Positions 11,505-23,063 of a stretch of 64,000 nucleotides of DNA are shown piece after piece (position 1 is the stretch's first letter; every line of letters starts with the position of its first letter). Source of the stretch: Dipteronia dyeriana (taxonomy: Eukaryota; Streptophyta; Magnoliopsida; Sapindales; Sapindaceae); NCBI GenBank assembly GCA_032871835.1, contig CM065301.1, positions 33,302,405-33,366,404 on the forward strand, written 5' to 3'. A program made the translations under genes and the position numbers. The notes under the pieces were generated by a model, which was not told where the DNA came from, ran no database searches, and was given only the letters and a program-made list of their open reading frames with translations.

Positions 11505-12927
11505 CATGATCTAAATGAATCTCTCATTAAGATTCGCTTAACGATGAGATTCATATATATCAACTAATGATAGCTATATATGGGTGATCTTAATCATGAG
11601 TGTCTTATCGACTGCCTTAGGTTATATCGCAATCTTTGATGTACCATGGGTAAGGTAGGAGTTGCATTCCCGATCAATATGCTCCGTATGTTGGGATTAT
11701 GGTTTGGCTTGTGGCTGGAAAGTTTTGTACACAATAGTGAAATCCACTATTTCTTGTGAAAAGTAGATAGTAGTTCCATTTAGGGTTGATTCAGGGCTTG
11801 AACAATATGAGCGCATCCTAATTCCGTAAGGAATGCATGATTTATTGTTCATTGGAGAATCAAAAGTACTTAATGGAAAAATATAATTAGAAGGGTATAA
11901 CGGACATTATGACCCAGCTCTAATTATGAATTACTTGTGGAGGATTATACCATAAGTAATAGATATATCTATGGACACCAAAAGCAATCGGTTTGTATAA
12001 AAATATCTACAGTTGAGAGAGTGCAGCTTCAGATTTTTATTGGAATAATACCGGAGTTAATAATCATAAAATATTAATTAAATAATTTAATTAATTATTT
12101 CTAAGGATTATTGGAGCTCGAAATACTGTGGGTCCATTAGGTCCCCTTGCTAGCCCGATTGATTAAGGTGGTCACGGTTAATTAATCGGATTGTCCAATT
12201 AATTATGTTACGAAAGTAAAACGTATTTATTTGAGAATTAATTAAATAATGGTGATTAAATAAATTTAATAATTAGATTATATAGTTATATTATTAATCA
12301 CTAGATGGAGGGTGTTAATTGATATTTGATTTTGAATAAAATAAGATAATATGATTATTATTTTTTATTAAATTAAATATTTAAATTTGAATTTAAACAT
12401 TTTGAATTCAAATAAAAAACTATTAATTAATATCTTTAAAGATATCAGATATCTTAAAGATTTAATTAAATAGTTTAATTATATATATATGATATATGTT
12501 TTTGAAAACTATATACACAGCAAAAAACATACGATAAAAAAGAGTTTTGACCATTCAAAGAAAAGAAAAAAAAAAGTTATCATAGAAGTTTTCTAGGGTT
12601 CTGCCAAAAGAAAAAAAAATCTTCATCTTCTCTAATTGTTCTCATGTTGTTCCTGAGTACCATGACGCGTCCACACGCCATTACCAATCCCGGGAGATAG
12701 CCAAGAATATCAAGTGGTTTAAAGCAAGAGCGGATTGAATTAAAGAGAATGAGTCTCTTACACAGGTATGATGAAATAGTTTCTTCTCTTCTCTTTTACA
12801 TTTCGATTTCAATTTCTTATTTACTGTTCTGAAAAATAGATCCTAAGGTTTACTAGTCGCCGTATTTCTTTGAAATAATTTTTTAAAATGTTCTTTCCGC
12901 TGAGCAATCGGTAAACCCGGGAACAAT

Positions 12928-12940
12928 TGGTATTAGAGCC
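12928..12940 (+). other. Primer binding site (tRNA-iMet type), family-B copia
   Basis: tggtattagagcc follows the LTR end after two bases. The usual Ty1-copia PBS is tggtatcagagc; one base differs. Confidence 0.75.
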
Positions 12941-13208
12941 AATTTTTCGGAACAGAAGAATCGATTTCGATGCTCTTGATATGTATGAATGTGTAGGCAA
13001 TGTTTTTATGGGTGTATGATGTTCTAATTAAATTGTTTTATTTAAAAACATGGTTGATCGTAATTTTTTATGGTGTTGTGGATTTAGAGTGTTTCTAAGT
13101 TGTATAATGCTTTTGTTTTTTTTTTACATTCTGTTTGTTGTATTAAAAAAAATGTAACATATGACGACCTAAATCGCAAAGAACAGTGTTCACAGTCGAC
13201 GAACAGGT
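12941..13208 (+). repeat. Start of family-B internal region, broken off
   Basis: About 270 bases of leader-like sequence after the PBS with no gag ORF. At about 13209 the sequence changes to the E3-type LTR segment that also occurs at 42191. The rest of this element is not in the window. Confidence 0.5.
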
Positions 13209-14644
13209 TAATGCACGGGTAGGTGTGCCACCTACTGCACGAGTGTTACGCTATTCAATGCACAGCTGGTGAGCAACAGGCTACTGTTTAGGTGTTGCGC
13301 TACCTGATGAGCGGGTGGTGTGCAACCGATCGATGTGCGGGTGCTACGTTGGTCTTGCATACCCGCGCATATTGACTTGCGCTAGACAACTAGATTAAAA
13401 TTTGCCGTTTAATCTTGTAAAAATCTAGGTGCATTAAAAACTATAGAAAGTTATAAAATAGTGAGTGAGAGAGAGATATATGACATCAACACCGTAAAAG
13501 CAAATCAGCTATTTCAAATAAGAGTTACACACTCAAGCAATCAACACATGCTCTCCAAGCTATCACTCTTACTCTACCCTTGAACCTAGTGATCTACTAT
13601 GCCGACTTCCTATCCAATACCTCCTCTCTCTAGAAAGATTCCTTCCTCACCTATCTAGATCCTTCTGACCCAAGGCAAGACTTCTTGCTCAACTGTCCAA
13701 GTCCTCCTGACTCTAGTTGAGACTCCTTGCTTAGTTATCTGGATCTCCCCGATCCTAACTAAGACTTCCTTGCTTGACTATCCGGATCACCTCGATCCCA
13801 GCCAAGTCTTCATACTCAAGTCAAAGCTTCACTCACTTCAACAAGAGACTTCAACCTTTTACAAGGCAATGATCTAAGTGGATGCAAATGATGCAAACAT
13901 AAGCATATAGAGTAAGTAGATCCAACACACTCTATGAACATGCAACAAGATAACTAGATCATGCTTTCAAAGATCGATCACAAATATATCTAGAAAACCT
14001 AAGCATGTTTTAAACTAAGAAGTAGTAAAGAAAAATAGAGACACCAATTGTAAATGACCTAGTTCTTAGAAAATGAAATCAAGTTTAGCAATGAACAATT
14101 AAGCACAAGAACAAAAGATTTCTAGAGTCAATTTCATGATTATCAAATTTAACACAAATCATTCAATTTAAACAAAATCTAACAAAAAATGAAATTCAAT
14201 AGAAAAAACCATAATATGTAATGAAAATCATCCTATTCATGCTTCTTAATCATATCATATCCATCAATAAGAAGATCAAAGAAGAAAACTAAGAAAAAGA
14301 TGATTTTACCAAACAAGGATGAAATCTCGAACTGAAATCTGAACACTGTGAATAATCAAGACATCCTTTGGTTCTGGAAATGCTTGGGGTTTATAGACTC
14401 TTCCAGACACTTGAAATCAGTTTTTGAATCAAGTGATTCGGAGTAGAAATGAAGAAGTTATCACAAAAAAAAATATCAAAATGTTGAGAGAAAAATTCTG
14501 CACTTGTTCTTCAAAGTCGATTTTCTCAACTTGTAATGAATTAGAGGGAAGGAGAGGTTTTAAAGAGAGAAGACCCAAAAGGCCAAAAATCCCCCATGCT
14601 TTAGTGCCTCCCCGAGATGGCACGTGGGCATCTCGGGGCAGAAT
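13209..14644 (-). repeat. E3-family LTR fragment, left copy
   Basis: It matches 42191-43625. The first ~940 bases (13209-14150) differ at only about three positions from 42191-43130 by manual reading. The remaining ~490 bases differ at roughly one position in ten. It contains a run of CTTCCT/GACTCC-type direct repeats (13600-13800). It is truncated on the right, where a family-A LTR fragment starts at 14645. ORFs at 14424-14693 on both strands are LTR shadows. Confidence 0.8.
14610..14638. other. Perfect 10-bp-stem hairpin with a CACGTG loop
   Basis: CCCCGAGATG - gcacgtggg - CATCTCGGGG. The loop contains the G-box core CACGTG. The homologous site in the right copy (43588-43616) has lost the G-box and part of the stem, while a second palindrome of the same family (ccgagatg...catctcgg) lies at about 43632-43655. 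Confidence 0.7.
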
Positions 14645-15283
14645 TGTAGGGAAAACCACACGCAATGCAAGCGTGAGAAATCAAAGTTTATAAAATTAGG
14701 GTTTGCGTATAAATAAAATTTTTCACTTTAACTAACAAGAACCTTAACCCTAGATTATTGATATATATAAAAGTAGCGTACCTTTTTCTCGTGACAATTG
14801 AACAAGCACCGAATTAATTTCGTAAGATCTTCCAATCCGATCACGAACGTGAATCACCTAGGAGTGTGGGCTCCCTCTTCTTTTAATTGTATACCTGAGG
14901 ATGGAAACAAACAAAATCTTTCTCTTTGTTAGTTACAATAATCCTCCAAGAAGAAAACAAAGAACGTTAGGTCACTTGTGAATTATCAATCGATTTGATT
15001 GAAACTCGCGTGAACCTTGATTCGATGTTGTACACAAAACCTTTTAATGTAAAGGCTACTAGTGTACTATTGAAAACTAAACGTTGTTTCTTCCTTTTCT
15101 TCTTTGCCAAATCTCACACTATTTCTCAGAGTTGATTGAATTTTGTCTAGAGTAAGAACAAATAATTCTACCTCAAAATTCTATGGTAGCCGAATTCTCC
15201 AAGTTGAATTTACTATAGCTGGCCGAAATTTCGCTATGAAATTACCTAAGGCTGGCCGAAATTAACAAACATATATATATATA

Positions 15284-15329
<46 letters not shown>

Positions 15330-16395
15330 ATCATAAATCCTCTCCTAAGAAGGAATTACTTGGTTGGCAAGAATCCTTTCATTAGGTGGACTTATTTGCT
15401 AGTTAAGAATCCTTTTCTAAAAAGAATTCTATCATCTTATACATGTATAGGGCTCGTTGAATTCTTCATAGAATTCAATTAGGAGACTCAATTCTTTTCC
15501 TAAAAAGGATTTACTTGATAGTTAAGAATCATTTCCTTAGGTGGATTTACTTGGTGGTTAAGAATCCTTTTCTCAAAGGAATTCTATCCTACACCAAGAC
15601 TCCTAATCCAATTCAATAGTGTATTTGTAATCATATTAAAGACTTTCTAATTTGATTAGATAAATAACTCATTTTATTTATCTACTTATCAAATATAGTC
15701 TTTAATATTAATTATACTACCAACAATAGTATAATTTTAGGAGATCATCTCCTACTAGGAAAAAGATTTTGACTTTTAATTAAATAATTAATTAATCAAC
15801 AAATTAATTAATTTCCATTTAATTAAATAATAAAATAAAAATAATAAAATAAAGTTATTCTCAATAGCCTTGCCGCCCAACTCATATATATGGGCCATAT
15901 ATTATTTTTCTTATTTTATTAAATCCATTGGAACTTAACAAAAAGTCCACATGTGAACTAGACACATTCTTACAAAAATAAACATGTTCACATGCCTCAA
16001 TACAATTCTAGATGGACCTCTAAATTGGTCCAGTAGAATATATCAAGTGATCCATGCAAGTTCGTGTGTATTGGGGATCTTGGCGGACTATCTAAATTTA
16101 AGCTCCAATAGACACAACCCAATCACAATAAAAAAATGATTCAATTAGGTTCGATCTATTTAATTTTAGTTCATTCCATTAAAGAACTAAATTTGAACTC
16201 TTAAATAAAGATAGAATAAGTTGATGTTACTCATTCATACCCTAGACAACCTTATTGGAGAAAGTGTATCCTCGTGAAGAATACCCGTAATCGTCAAGAG
16301 CTCGTAGACCGGCTATAGCTTTCCAAGTTACCATATTTACTCATATAACCACATTTTGAACTTGGATATTTTGACTTGTCCAGAAGCCATGTTTT
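14645..16395 (-). repeat. Truncated family-A copia LTR
   Basis: It begins tgtagggaaaacc like the E1 LTRs on this strand and follows them to 'gacttgtccagaagccatg', about 1.75 kb of a 2.4-kb LTR, then stops where gag-like sequence begins. An expanded (TA)n of about 55 bases at 15271-15326 sits at the LTR TATA position. Confidence 0.8.
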
Positions 16396-16516
16396 AATTC
16401 TCTCTATGTTCCTTAATGACTTCACTTTGCTTGTTTATCTTCTCCAAAGACATCTTCTTCTCAATTTCAAGAGCTTTGATTATCAACACCAAATTGGAAA
16501 TGATTAACTTCAACTT
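16396..16516 (-). pseudogene. E3 gag fragment (coiled-coil part), continued at 40783
   Basis: Read on the minus strand the segment is an open Lys/Glu/Leu-rich stretch (LIIKALEIEKKMSLEKINKQ...). This is the kind of coiled coil found after the zinc knuckle in SIRE-like copia Gag. E2 is inserted immediately to the right with target duplication aactt (16512-16516 and 40778-40782); the gag frame resumes at 40783. The left edge is a deletion junction with a family-A LTR. Confidence 0.55.
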
Positions 16517-18672
16517 TGAAAATTCCCTAGAAAGTGTGTATGTATATACCTAGAGGGGGTGAATAGGTTTTAATCGAATCAATTACCAACTTTTCGATTA
16601 ATCAATATTCCAAATATTTCCCCAAATTATAAAGCATTCAATTAAAACTAATTGTGCATAAAACAATAAAAGACAAACGATATATACGTGGAAATCCTTC
16701 ACAAGGGAAAAACCATGGACTATCCTTCTAGCCACATCCGATCCTCAAATCCACTATTGAATAAAAGTTTACAACCCAGGTTGACCTCCCGTCACACCGT
16801 ACAAGGTTACTAAACCTTTCACTCTACCCAACGGGCCTTTGATAGTGATTATTGATCTATTTACTTATGCACTAACCAATTAGTCACAAGATTTAACCTC
16901 AGTGAAGAGTCAAACAACCTCAGTGAATATGATAAAATATTCAAACATACAAGTAGTGATAGGCTACTCTAAATGCTTATCTAGGATTTCAAAGAAGTCA
17001 ATAAATGCAATTCCTAGATATCAATATCTAAATGCAACTGTAAGAAGACCTAACTAGATATAGCTATGAGAGTCTAATATCTAGGTATCAAACAAAAGCT
17101 AATCAACAAAAGTTGTCATGAAACATGGCAAAGAACAATCATTGCAATTAACAAATGCAATCAATTAGACCTAAAAAATATCTAAATACAAAGCATAAAG
17201 ATTTAGCTAGAAGGGTAAAATCGTCCTAAATTCTAGCTATCACAAAACAAAATTCTCAACTAACAACCAACATCACAAGCATGTCATAAAAGCTTTTAAA
17301 CACAAAAACATGCATTTAATTTGCAATAAAAGCTAAAACATAGGTATACATGTCATAGTAATGAAATAATGAAGTCTAAGACATGTAGAGGTTACCTAGT
17401 TATGAAACATATGAAGAATGATGCTTGAATGATGAAGAATGATGCTAGATGCTCATGGATTGAAGGTTGGTTGAGTCAAGAAGTGTTTTTGGGAGCTTTT
17501 CTTGCTAAGAAATATTTTCCTACACTAAAACAGGGTTTGGAAGCTCTTGAAGATAAGTGAGGAAGAAGATGGCATGTATATATGAGCCCTAGATCAAAAC
17601 TATGTCGTTTTGAAAAATGCCCGAAATTTACTAAGTGCGATGTTGAGCTGCGCTTGTCGACAGGTGCCACACCAGCGCACACCTACTGTCCAAGAGGCGC
17701 TGGTGAGCTGCGCTTTTCCACATGTGCCACACCAGCGCACACCTACTGTCGAAGAGGCACTGGTGAGGGCGCTTGTGGACTGGTGCAGCCTTAACATCCC
17801 CACAACCCGAGATTAGAACGACCCAAAATGTGACCAAACGAGATCGACACCTTTCATAAAATATACCGTTGGAACTGTATGGAAGTCTAATTTCTCCAAT
17901 TTACAAAACATAATTTGGATGTCTGTAGAAAGAGTTATGGTCATTTGAGTGACCAAATGTCAGAAACGGACAACAACAGAGTTGCCCTATTTTTGTGGTC
18001 ACTTTGGAGATTTCAAAACCAATCCAAACGGTCATGAAATATTACAAATAGTATACCGTTGGAAAGGTATGGGTATGTAGTTTGTATAGAAATTTTCAAA
18101 TCTCATTTTGAAGTATTGTATAAAATTATATGGTCACAAGACCATGCAAATGTCAGTTTTGAAAAACATTTAAATCATTGAAATCCATTCTTTCGAAACT
18201 AGAAACATTACTCCAATTAACCAAACTAAGAGAGGAATGAGACCTTTTCAAATGGTCACTCAACACACTAAGAAAAGAACACCATCGTGCAAGCATGGAC
18301 ACAACACAAGCACACCACACAAAACCACACTTAAATCTAGAAATGAACTGCAAGTATCATTGTGAAGGAATGTGGACATGAGTAACAAGGAATAAATGCA
18401 TGTCAATACAAATTCATGTAAGTGTGTGTGTGCAATATGTAAATAATGCACACATAAAGCAATAAAGAACACAAATGCAAGGAGAAAAAAACATGCATGA
18501 AGTGTGTGTGTGTGTGTGTGCAACTAAATCTCTTCAAAGAGTTAAGCAAGTGATATACCTTAGAAGCTTGAGCTTGGTCACGAACAAAGCCGACCTAAAC
18601 TACCCTTATATTTTAATCCCCAAATGTGGTTTGAGAATCGAAATAAGCCAATCAAAAACCGAGGAACTTACA
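16517..18672 (-). repeat. E2 3' LTR
   Basis: tgaaaattccc ... aacttaca on the plus strand, so TGTAAG...TTTTCA in element orientation, 2156 bp. It pairs with 21869-23063 + 39858-40777. The short ORFs inside, such as those on both strands at 17476-17837 and the His-Thr repeat frame at 18260-18523, are LTR sequence. Confidence 0.85.
17648..17767 (-). repeat. Two tandem ~60-bp GC-rich units in the E2 3' LTR
   Basis: The unit gctgcgcttgtcgacaggtg...aagaggcgctggtga occurs twice, then a partial third. The other E2 LTR has one unit plus the partial unit, and the E1 insertion (ctact) falls in it. GC content is far above the surroundings. Confidence 0.8.
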
Positions 18673-18686
18673 ATCTCCACCTTTGG
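18673..18686 (-). other. E2 polypurine tract
   Basis: On the minus strand CCAAAGGTGGAGAT directly precedes the LTR start TGTAAG. Confidence 0.7.
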
Positions 18687-19850
18687 CTATTTCCTGACAA
18701 AACCACCACTCACAATTCATCCTCACCAATAAACAAACTAAATGACAAGGGGTCAACAAACACATTCTACATTACAAAGAGAAACCTAAGTCTAGATCTT
18801 CAAATCTTCTATCTCTTGTAGAATGACCATCTATACAAAGCAAAGTAACTACACTTTCTAAGATAAGTGTATGTGAGGTGATCAAAGAAATAAAAACAAG
18901 AGCAATTTATATACAATAAAAACAAGCAACATGCATCAACAATGCAAATGCAAATGCTCCCCCTAAATAGGTCAACTCCCCAAAACATGCCGCTCTCAAC
19001 TCCCCATAAATCCACACTACTCCCCCTTTTTGTCATGAGATAGACAAAGAAGTATCCCCTTAGGAAACATTAACAAGGAGAGCTTATGGCAAAAGACATA
19101 TGCATAATCATATAAGCAAATGTATGCAACTCATTTAAGAAAAGAGAATCAAGGAGTTTTATTCCATGAAAATTTTATGAATGAATGATTTGCATACAAG
19201 ACAAGTTGTATTCAAGATCAAAAGCATGGTATTTGGCAAAGCAAAATAACAAAAGTTTCCAAGATGAATTCAAACCAATTTCACCGTTTGTAATGGAATA
19301 AGCAAGATATAGTTTTAAGATAAACTCAAATAAAAGCAACTATATCAAACTTTACAAGCCAAACAAGGCATGAGCGACTGTTGCGCCCTATTTGATTTTT
19401 TCGGGTGGAATGCCCGTATGATAGTAGTCTTGTTTGACAAGTAAAGAGAGAGACTTTTGGATTGTAAAATCCCTAAAATGGATACAAGATCCTTATTGAT
19501 TGAAGTCTCAAAATCTTTTTCACACATAAATTTTTGCATTCATTTTAGAGCATTATCTCTTCGTGCATATCAATTCAAAGCATGTCATAGAAATGATCAA
19601 CATGTCATGGAGATCAATTCTAGGTCATTCAAAATATACTTCCCAATCAATTCTCCTAGTCCAAATATGCATGTTTGGTCATAAATGAGACATGGATTGC
19701 ATGTTAAGTAAAGTTGCACACTTATTAAAAATATGTACAACCAATCATCTCAAGTAATTAATAAAAGAGCATAAAATTACCATGAGCACAATGCAATGCC
19801 AATTTGCTCTCTTTGCTTGAGCTCCCCATATGGGGTCAATTGAAAATAAT
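18687..19850 (-). other. E2 internal region without coding support
   Basis: AT-rich sequence between the Gag remnants and the PPT, where pol would lie in a complete copia element. Several reading frames were scanned by eye and no RT, RNase H or integrase motif was found. Tracts of 'cccctttttgtcatgagatagacaaag' type occur, typical of the 3' untranslated part of such elements. Confidence 0.5.
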
Positions 19851-21641
19851 TCAAGAGGGGATATGAGTCCCTATAGACTTACCAAGTCCATTGGACCTAG
19901 TTGAGCTTATGGGTGAACCCTTAGCACAATGGCATGTGGGTTCATCTTTTCTAATCCATTTAGGTGACACGTTGTCATTCCTAGTGGTCAAGGTCATCAT
20001 ATTACTCCTAGGATCATTGACACTAGATCTCCTAGGCATATGCATATTAACTCTAACTTTTTTTCTTTCAATCATGCTCTTAGCTCTACACATGTTAATG
20101 TACTTGAAGCTATTTGGTCTAATATGACCATCATCACCACAAAAATGACATGAAGGAATAAAATGAGTGGTCATACCATTCCTTTGTGAGAACAAAGATG
20201 TTTTCCCATGTCTTTGAGATTTTCTTTGGTGTGGTATTTGTTCTCTTCTCCTTTTTTGTTGAGTTGGAGAAGATTGCATCCTTGGTTGAACTTACATTAA
20301 ATGCTTCTTGGCTTGATGGCATTCTAGTTGAGGAAGACTTACTTGATGTGCTCTCAATGGTTGAGCTTGAGCTTGACTCCTTGGTGCCATCTTGACTTGG
20401 ACATTCTTAGAGCACTCCTCTAGTTCATTTTTCTTCCTAGGATGAATTGAAAGAAGGGGCTCTTTGAAGTCCATGCTCTTAATAAATACCATATTGTTAG
20501 TAGTTGAGGTCTCCTTACCATCTTCAAACTCTAGACCTATCTTGTCACTTGGCTTCTTGCTAACTCCCAACACGTGGTCAATCTTCTTTGTACTTGAAAT
20601 CATCTTAGCAATAACTTCTCTTACGTCTTCAAGCTCTTTTTCCTTCAAGGATTTTATTTCTGTTAGCTATCTTCACTTTTTTATTCAAATGAATCATCTC
20701 GGCCGATAGCTTGAGGTTCTCTTCCTTTAATCTTAGAACCTCTTTCTTTATCTTTAAAATGAACCTTTCAAGATCCATGCTTTCTACACTTCCATTTGTA
20801 TAATAAGATAAAGAGCTCTCAACGCTAGAGTCACCATTAGTTTCACTTGTTGCCATATTGGCATCCTCAACACAAGTAGCTTCATTGATAACTCTCTTAT
20901 CTACTTTTTCATCATATCCTTCTTCAAGGTCACAAACTAAGGCCTTATTGCCATTTTCTACAACTTCCACATAAGAGGCTCCAAAAGCCATGTAGTCAAG
21001 AACATGCTTCTCATCACTTGAGGAATCTTCTTTACTTCCACTATCACTTGATGAGGTGGCTACCACCTTTCCTTTCTTCCTCTTCAAATTAGTACATTTG
21101 GAAGAAATGTGACCAATCCCACTACACTTATAGCATTGAATGCCTTTTCTTGTAGGCTTATCGTGTCTTGGCTCAATCTTTTTCTTCAAGTCTTTCTTGT
21201 GAAGATTCACAAATTTCTTAAATCTCTTCACCATTAGAGCCATGTCTTCATTTGAGTCTTCATCCTCCTTCACAATCTTGGAGGTCTTCAATGCTATGCC
21301 TTTTTGCTTCTTCGGTGATATAGATCTAGGACTTCTTTAGATTCATAGGCCAATGGCCTTCCAATCACTTAAGTTTCCACATGTGCCGTATCTAGGATAT
21401 TCCAAGCTTCTTGTGAATTTTTGGTGATTTGGATGAGTTTTTAGTGGTTGTCATCCATTGCACTAAGAAGAGCACTCATTACCTCATCGGTCCACTTCGA
21501 TGTTTCAAGCTCTTGGGAACTCCATTGAGACTTAGGCTTCGGCATACTACTTCCATCTTCAATGGTCGTGATTGGTGGTGTGTATCCATCTTCAATCACC
21601 ATCCAAACTCTATCATCTATTGCCAAAAGAAAGGACTCCAT
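19851..21641 (-). pseudogene. E2 Gag (SIRE-like copia), broken into frames
   Basis: On the minus strand the order is: an N-terminal piece (21641-21441, ...EDGYTPPITTIEDG...), then 21291-20629 with a CCHC zinc knuckle CYKCSGIGHISSKC, an acidic Ser/Asp stretch and a Leu/Lys coiled coil (LKIKKEVLRLKEENLKLSAE). The frame at 20648-20292 and a last piece (20279-19851) with a second, damaged knuckle (CHFCGDDGHIRPNS, last Cys replaced by Ser) follow. The two-knuckle layout is that of SIRE/Maximus copia Gag, which packages element RNA in cytoplasmic particles. At least three frame breaks were seen. In autonomous relatives the second knuckle is followed by the protease; here a stop follows and no DSG motif was found. 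Confidence 0.75.
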
Positions 21642-21853
21642 CTTTCTCTTCCATTAACAATAATTATCTCCCTTGAGCAAATGTGGTCTCACATCCCACC
21701 AACCCTCTATAATCACACCAAAATAACTCATAGTGTTTGGGTTATAAATGATATGAAGAGGCAAATGTAATGCAACACACAAAATGCAAACAACCAAAAT
21801 GCACAAGGTAAGACACATACAGTTCACGGATCACCTAAGTATATCTAAGCACC

Positions 21854-21866
21854 GGCTCTGATATCA
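21854..21866 (-). other. E2 primer binding site (tRNA-iMet type)
   Basis: The minus strand reads TGATATCAGAGCC, two bases from the LTR end. It differs from tggtatcagagcc by one base. Confidence 0.75.
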
Positions 21867-21868
21867 AT

Positions 21869-23063
21869 TGAAAATTCCTTAGAAAGTGTGTATGTCTATA
21901 CCCAAAGGGGGGGAGGGGGAGGGGGAGGGGGGGGTGAATAGTTTTTAATTGAATCAATTACCAACTTTTTGATTAATCAATATTCCAAATATTGCCCCAA
22001 ATTATAAAGCATTCAATTAAAACTAATTGTGAATAAAACAATAAAAGACACACGATATATACGTGGAAACCCTTCGACAAGGGAAAAACGATTAGCTATC
22101 CTTCTAGACACATCTGATCCTCAAATCCACTATTGAATAAAAGTTTACAACCTAGGTTGACCTCCCGTCACACCGTACACGGTTACTAACCCTTTCACTC
22201 TACCCAACGGGCCTTTGATAGTGATTCTTGATCTATTTGCTTATGCAATAACCAACTAGTCACAAGACTTAACCTCAGTGAAGAGTCAAACAACCTAAGT
22301 GAATATGATAAAATATTCAAACATACAAGTAGTGCTAGGCTACACTAAATGCTTATCTAGGATTTCAAAGAAGTCAATAAATGCAATTACTAGATATCAA
22401 TGTCTAAATGCAAGTGCAAGAAGACCTAACTAGAAATAGCTATGAGAGTCTAATATCTAGTTATCAAACAAAAGCCAATCAACAAAAGTTATCATGAAAC
22501 ATGGCAAAAAACAATCATTGCAATTAACAAATACAATCAATTAGACCTAAACAATATCTAAATGCAAAGCATAAAGATTTAGCTAGAAGGGTAAAATCGT
22601 CCTAAATTCTAGCTATCACAAAACAAAATTCTCAACCAACAACCAACATCACAAGCATGTCATAAAATCTTTTAAACACAAGAACATGTATTTAATTTGC
22701 AATAAAAGCTAAAACCTAGGTATACATGTCATAGTAATGAAATAATGAAGTCTAAGACATATAAGGATTACCTGGTCATAAAACATATGAAGACTCATGC
22801 TTGAATGATGAAGAATGATGCTAGATGTTCATGGATTGAAGGTTGGTTGAGTCAAGAAGTATTTTTAGGAGCTTCTCTTGCTAAGAAATCTTTTCTCATG
22901 CCAAAATAGGGTTTGGAAGCTCTTGAAGACGAGTGAGCAAGAAGATGGCAAGTATATATGAGCCATAGATCAAAACTATGTCGTTCTGAAAAATGCCCGA
23001 AATTTACTCAGTGCGCTGGTGAGCTGCGCTTGTTGACAGGTGCCACACCAGCACACACCTACT
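21869..23063 (-). repeat. E2 5' LTR, part 1 (continues at 39858)
   Basis: It starts tgaaaattcc like the 3' LTR and follows it until the E1 insertion. The last five bases (ctact, 23059-23063) are the E1 target duplication. It contains the G-run at 21906-21936 that the other E2 LTR lacks. Confidence 0.85.
21906..21936 (+). repeat. Guanine-run tract, potential G-quadruplex
   Basis: Four or more runs of five to nine G separated by single A (ggggggg a ggggg a ggggg a ggggggggg). The homologous site in the 3' LTR (16552-16560) reads only tagagggggtg. Four G-runs on one strand satisfy the usual quadruplex pattern. Confidence 0.85.

Larger units (their letters stand above)
7676..12925 (+). repeat. 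Family-B Ty1-copia 5' LTR, split in three by two solo LTRs
   Basis: It starts tgttgggatttatgccctaaag at 7676 and ends ...gggaaca at 12925, directly before a tRNA-Met-type PBS. The LTR proper is 7676-7785 + 10100-10362 + 11505-12925, about 1.8 kb. The first gap is filled by a family-A solo LTR and the second by a family-B solo LTR that duplicated catga. The start matches that of the solo LTR at 10363 (same tttatgccctaaag and ttgtaatttgtaaatgg words), so host and second intruder are relatives. Confidence 0.7.

Noticed and set aside
17476..17837. Six overlapping ORFs on both strands in a GC-rich stretch
   Set aside because: They are different frames of a tandem 60-bp repeat in the E2 LTR; the partner LTR lacks one unit, and no frame has family similarity.
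18260..18523. MHTHTHT... ORF (also at 40372-40611)
   Set aside because: It is (GT)n and LTR text of E2, present at the same place in both LTRs.
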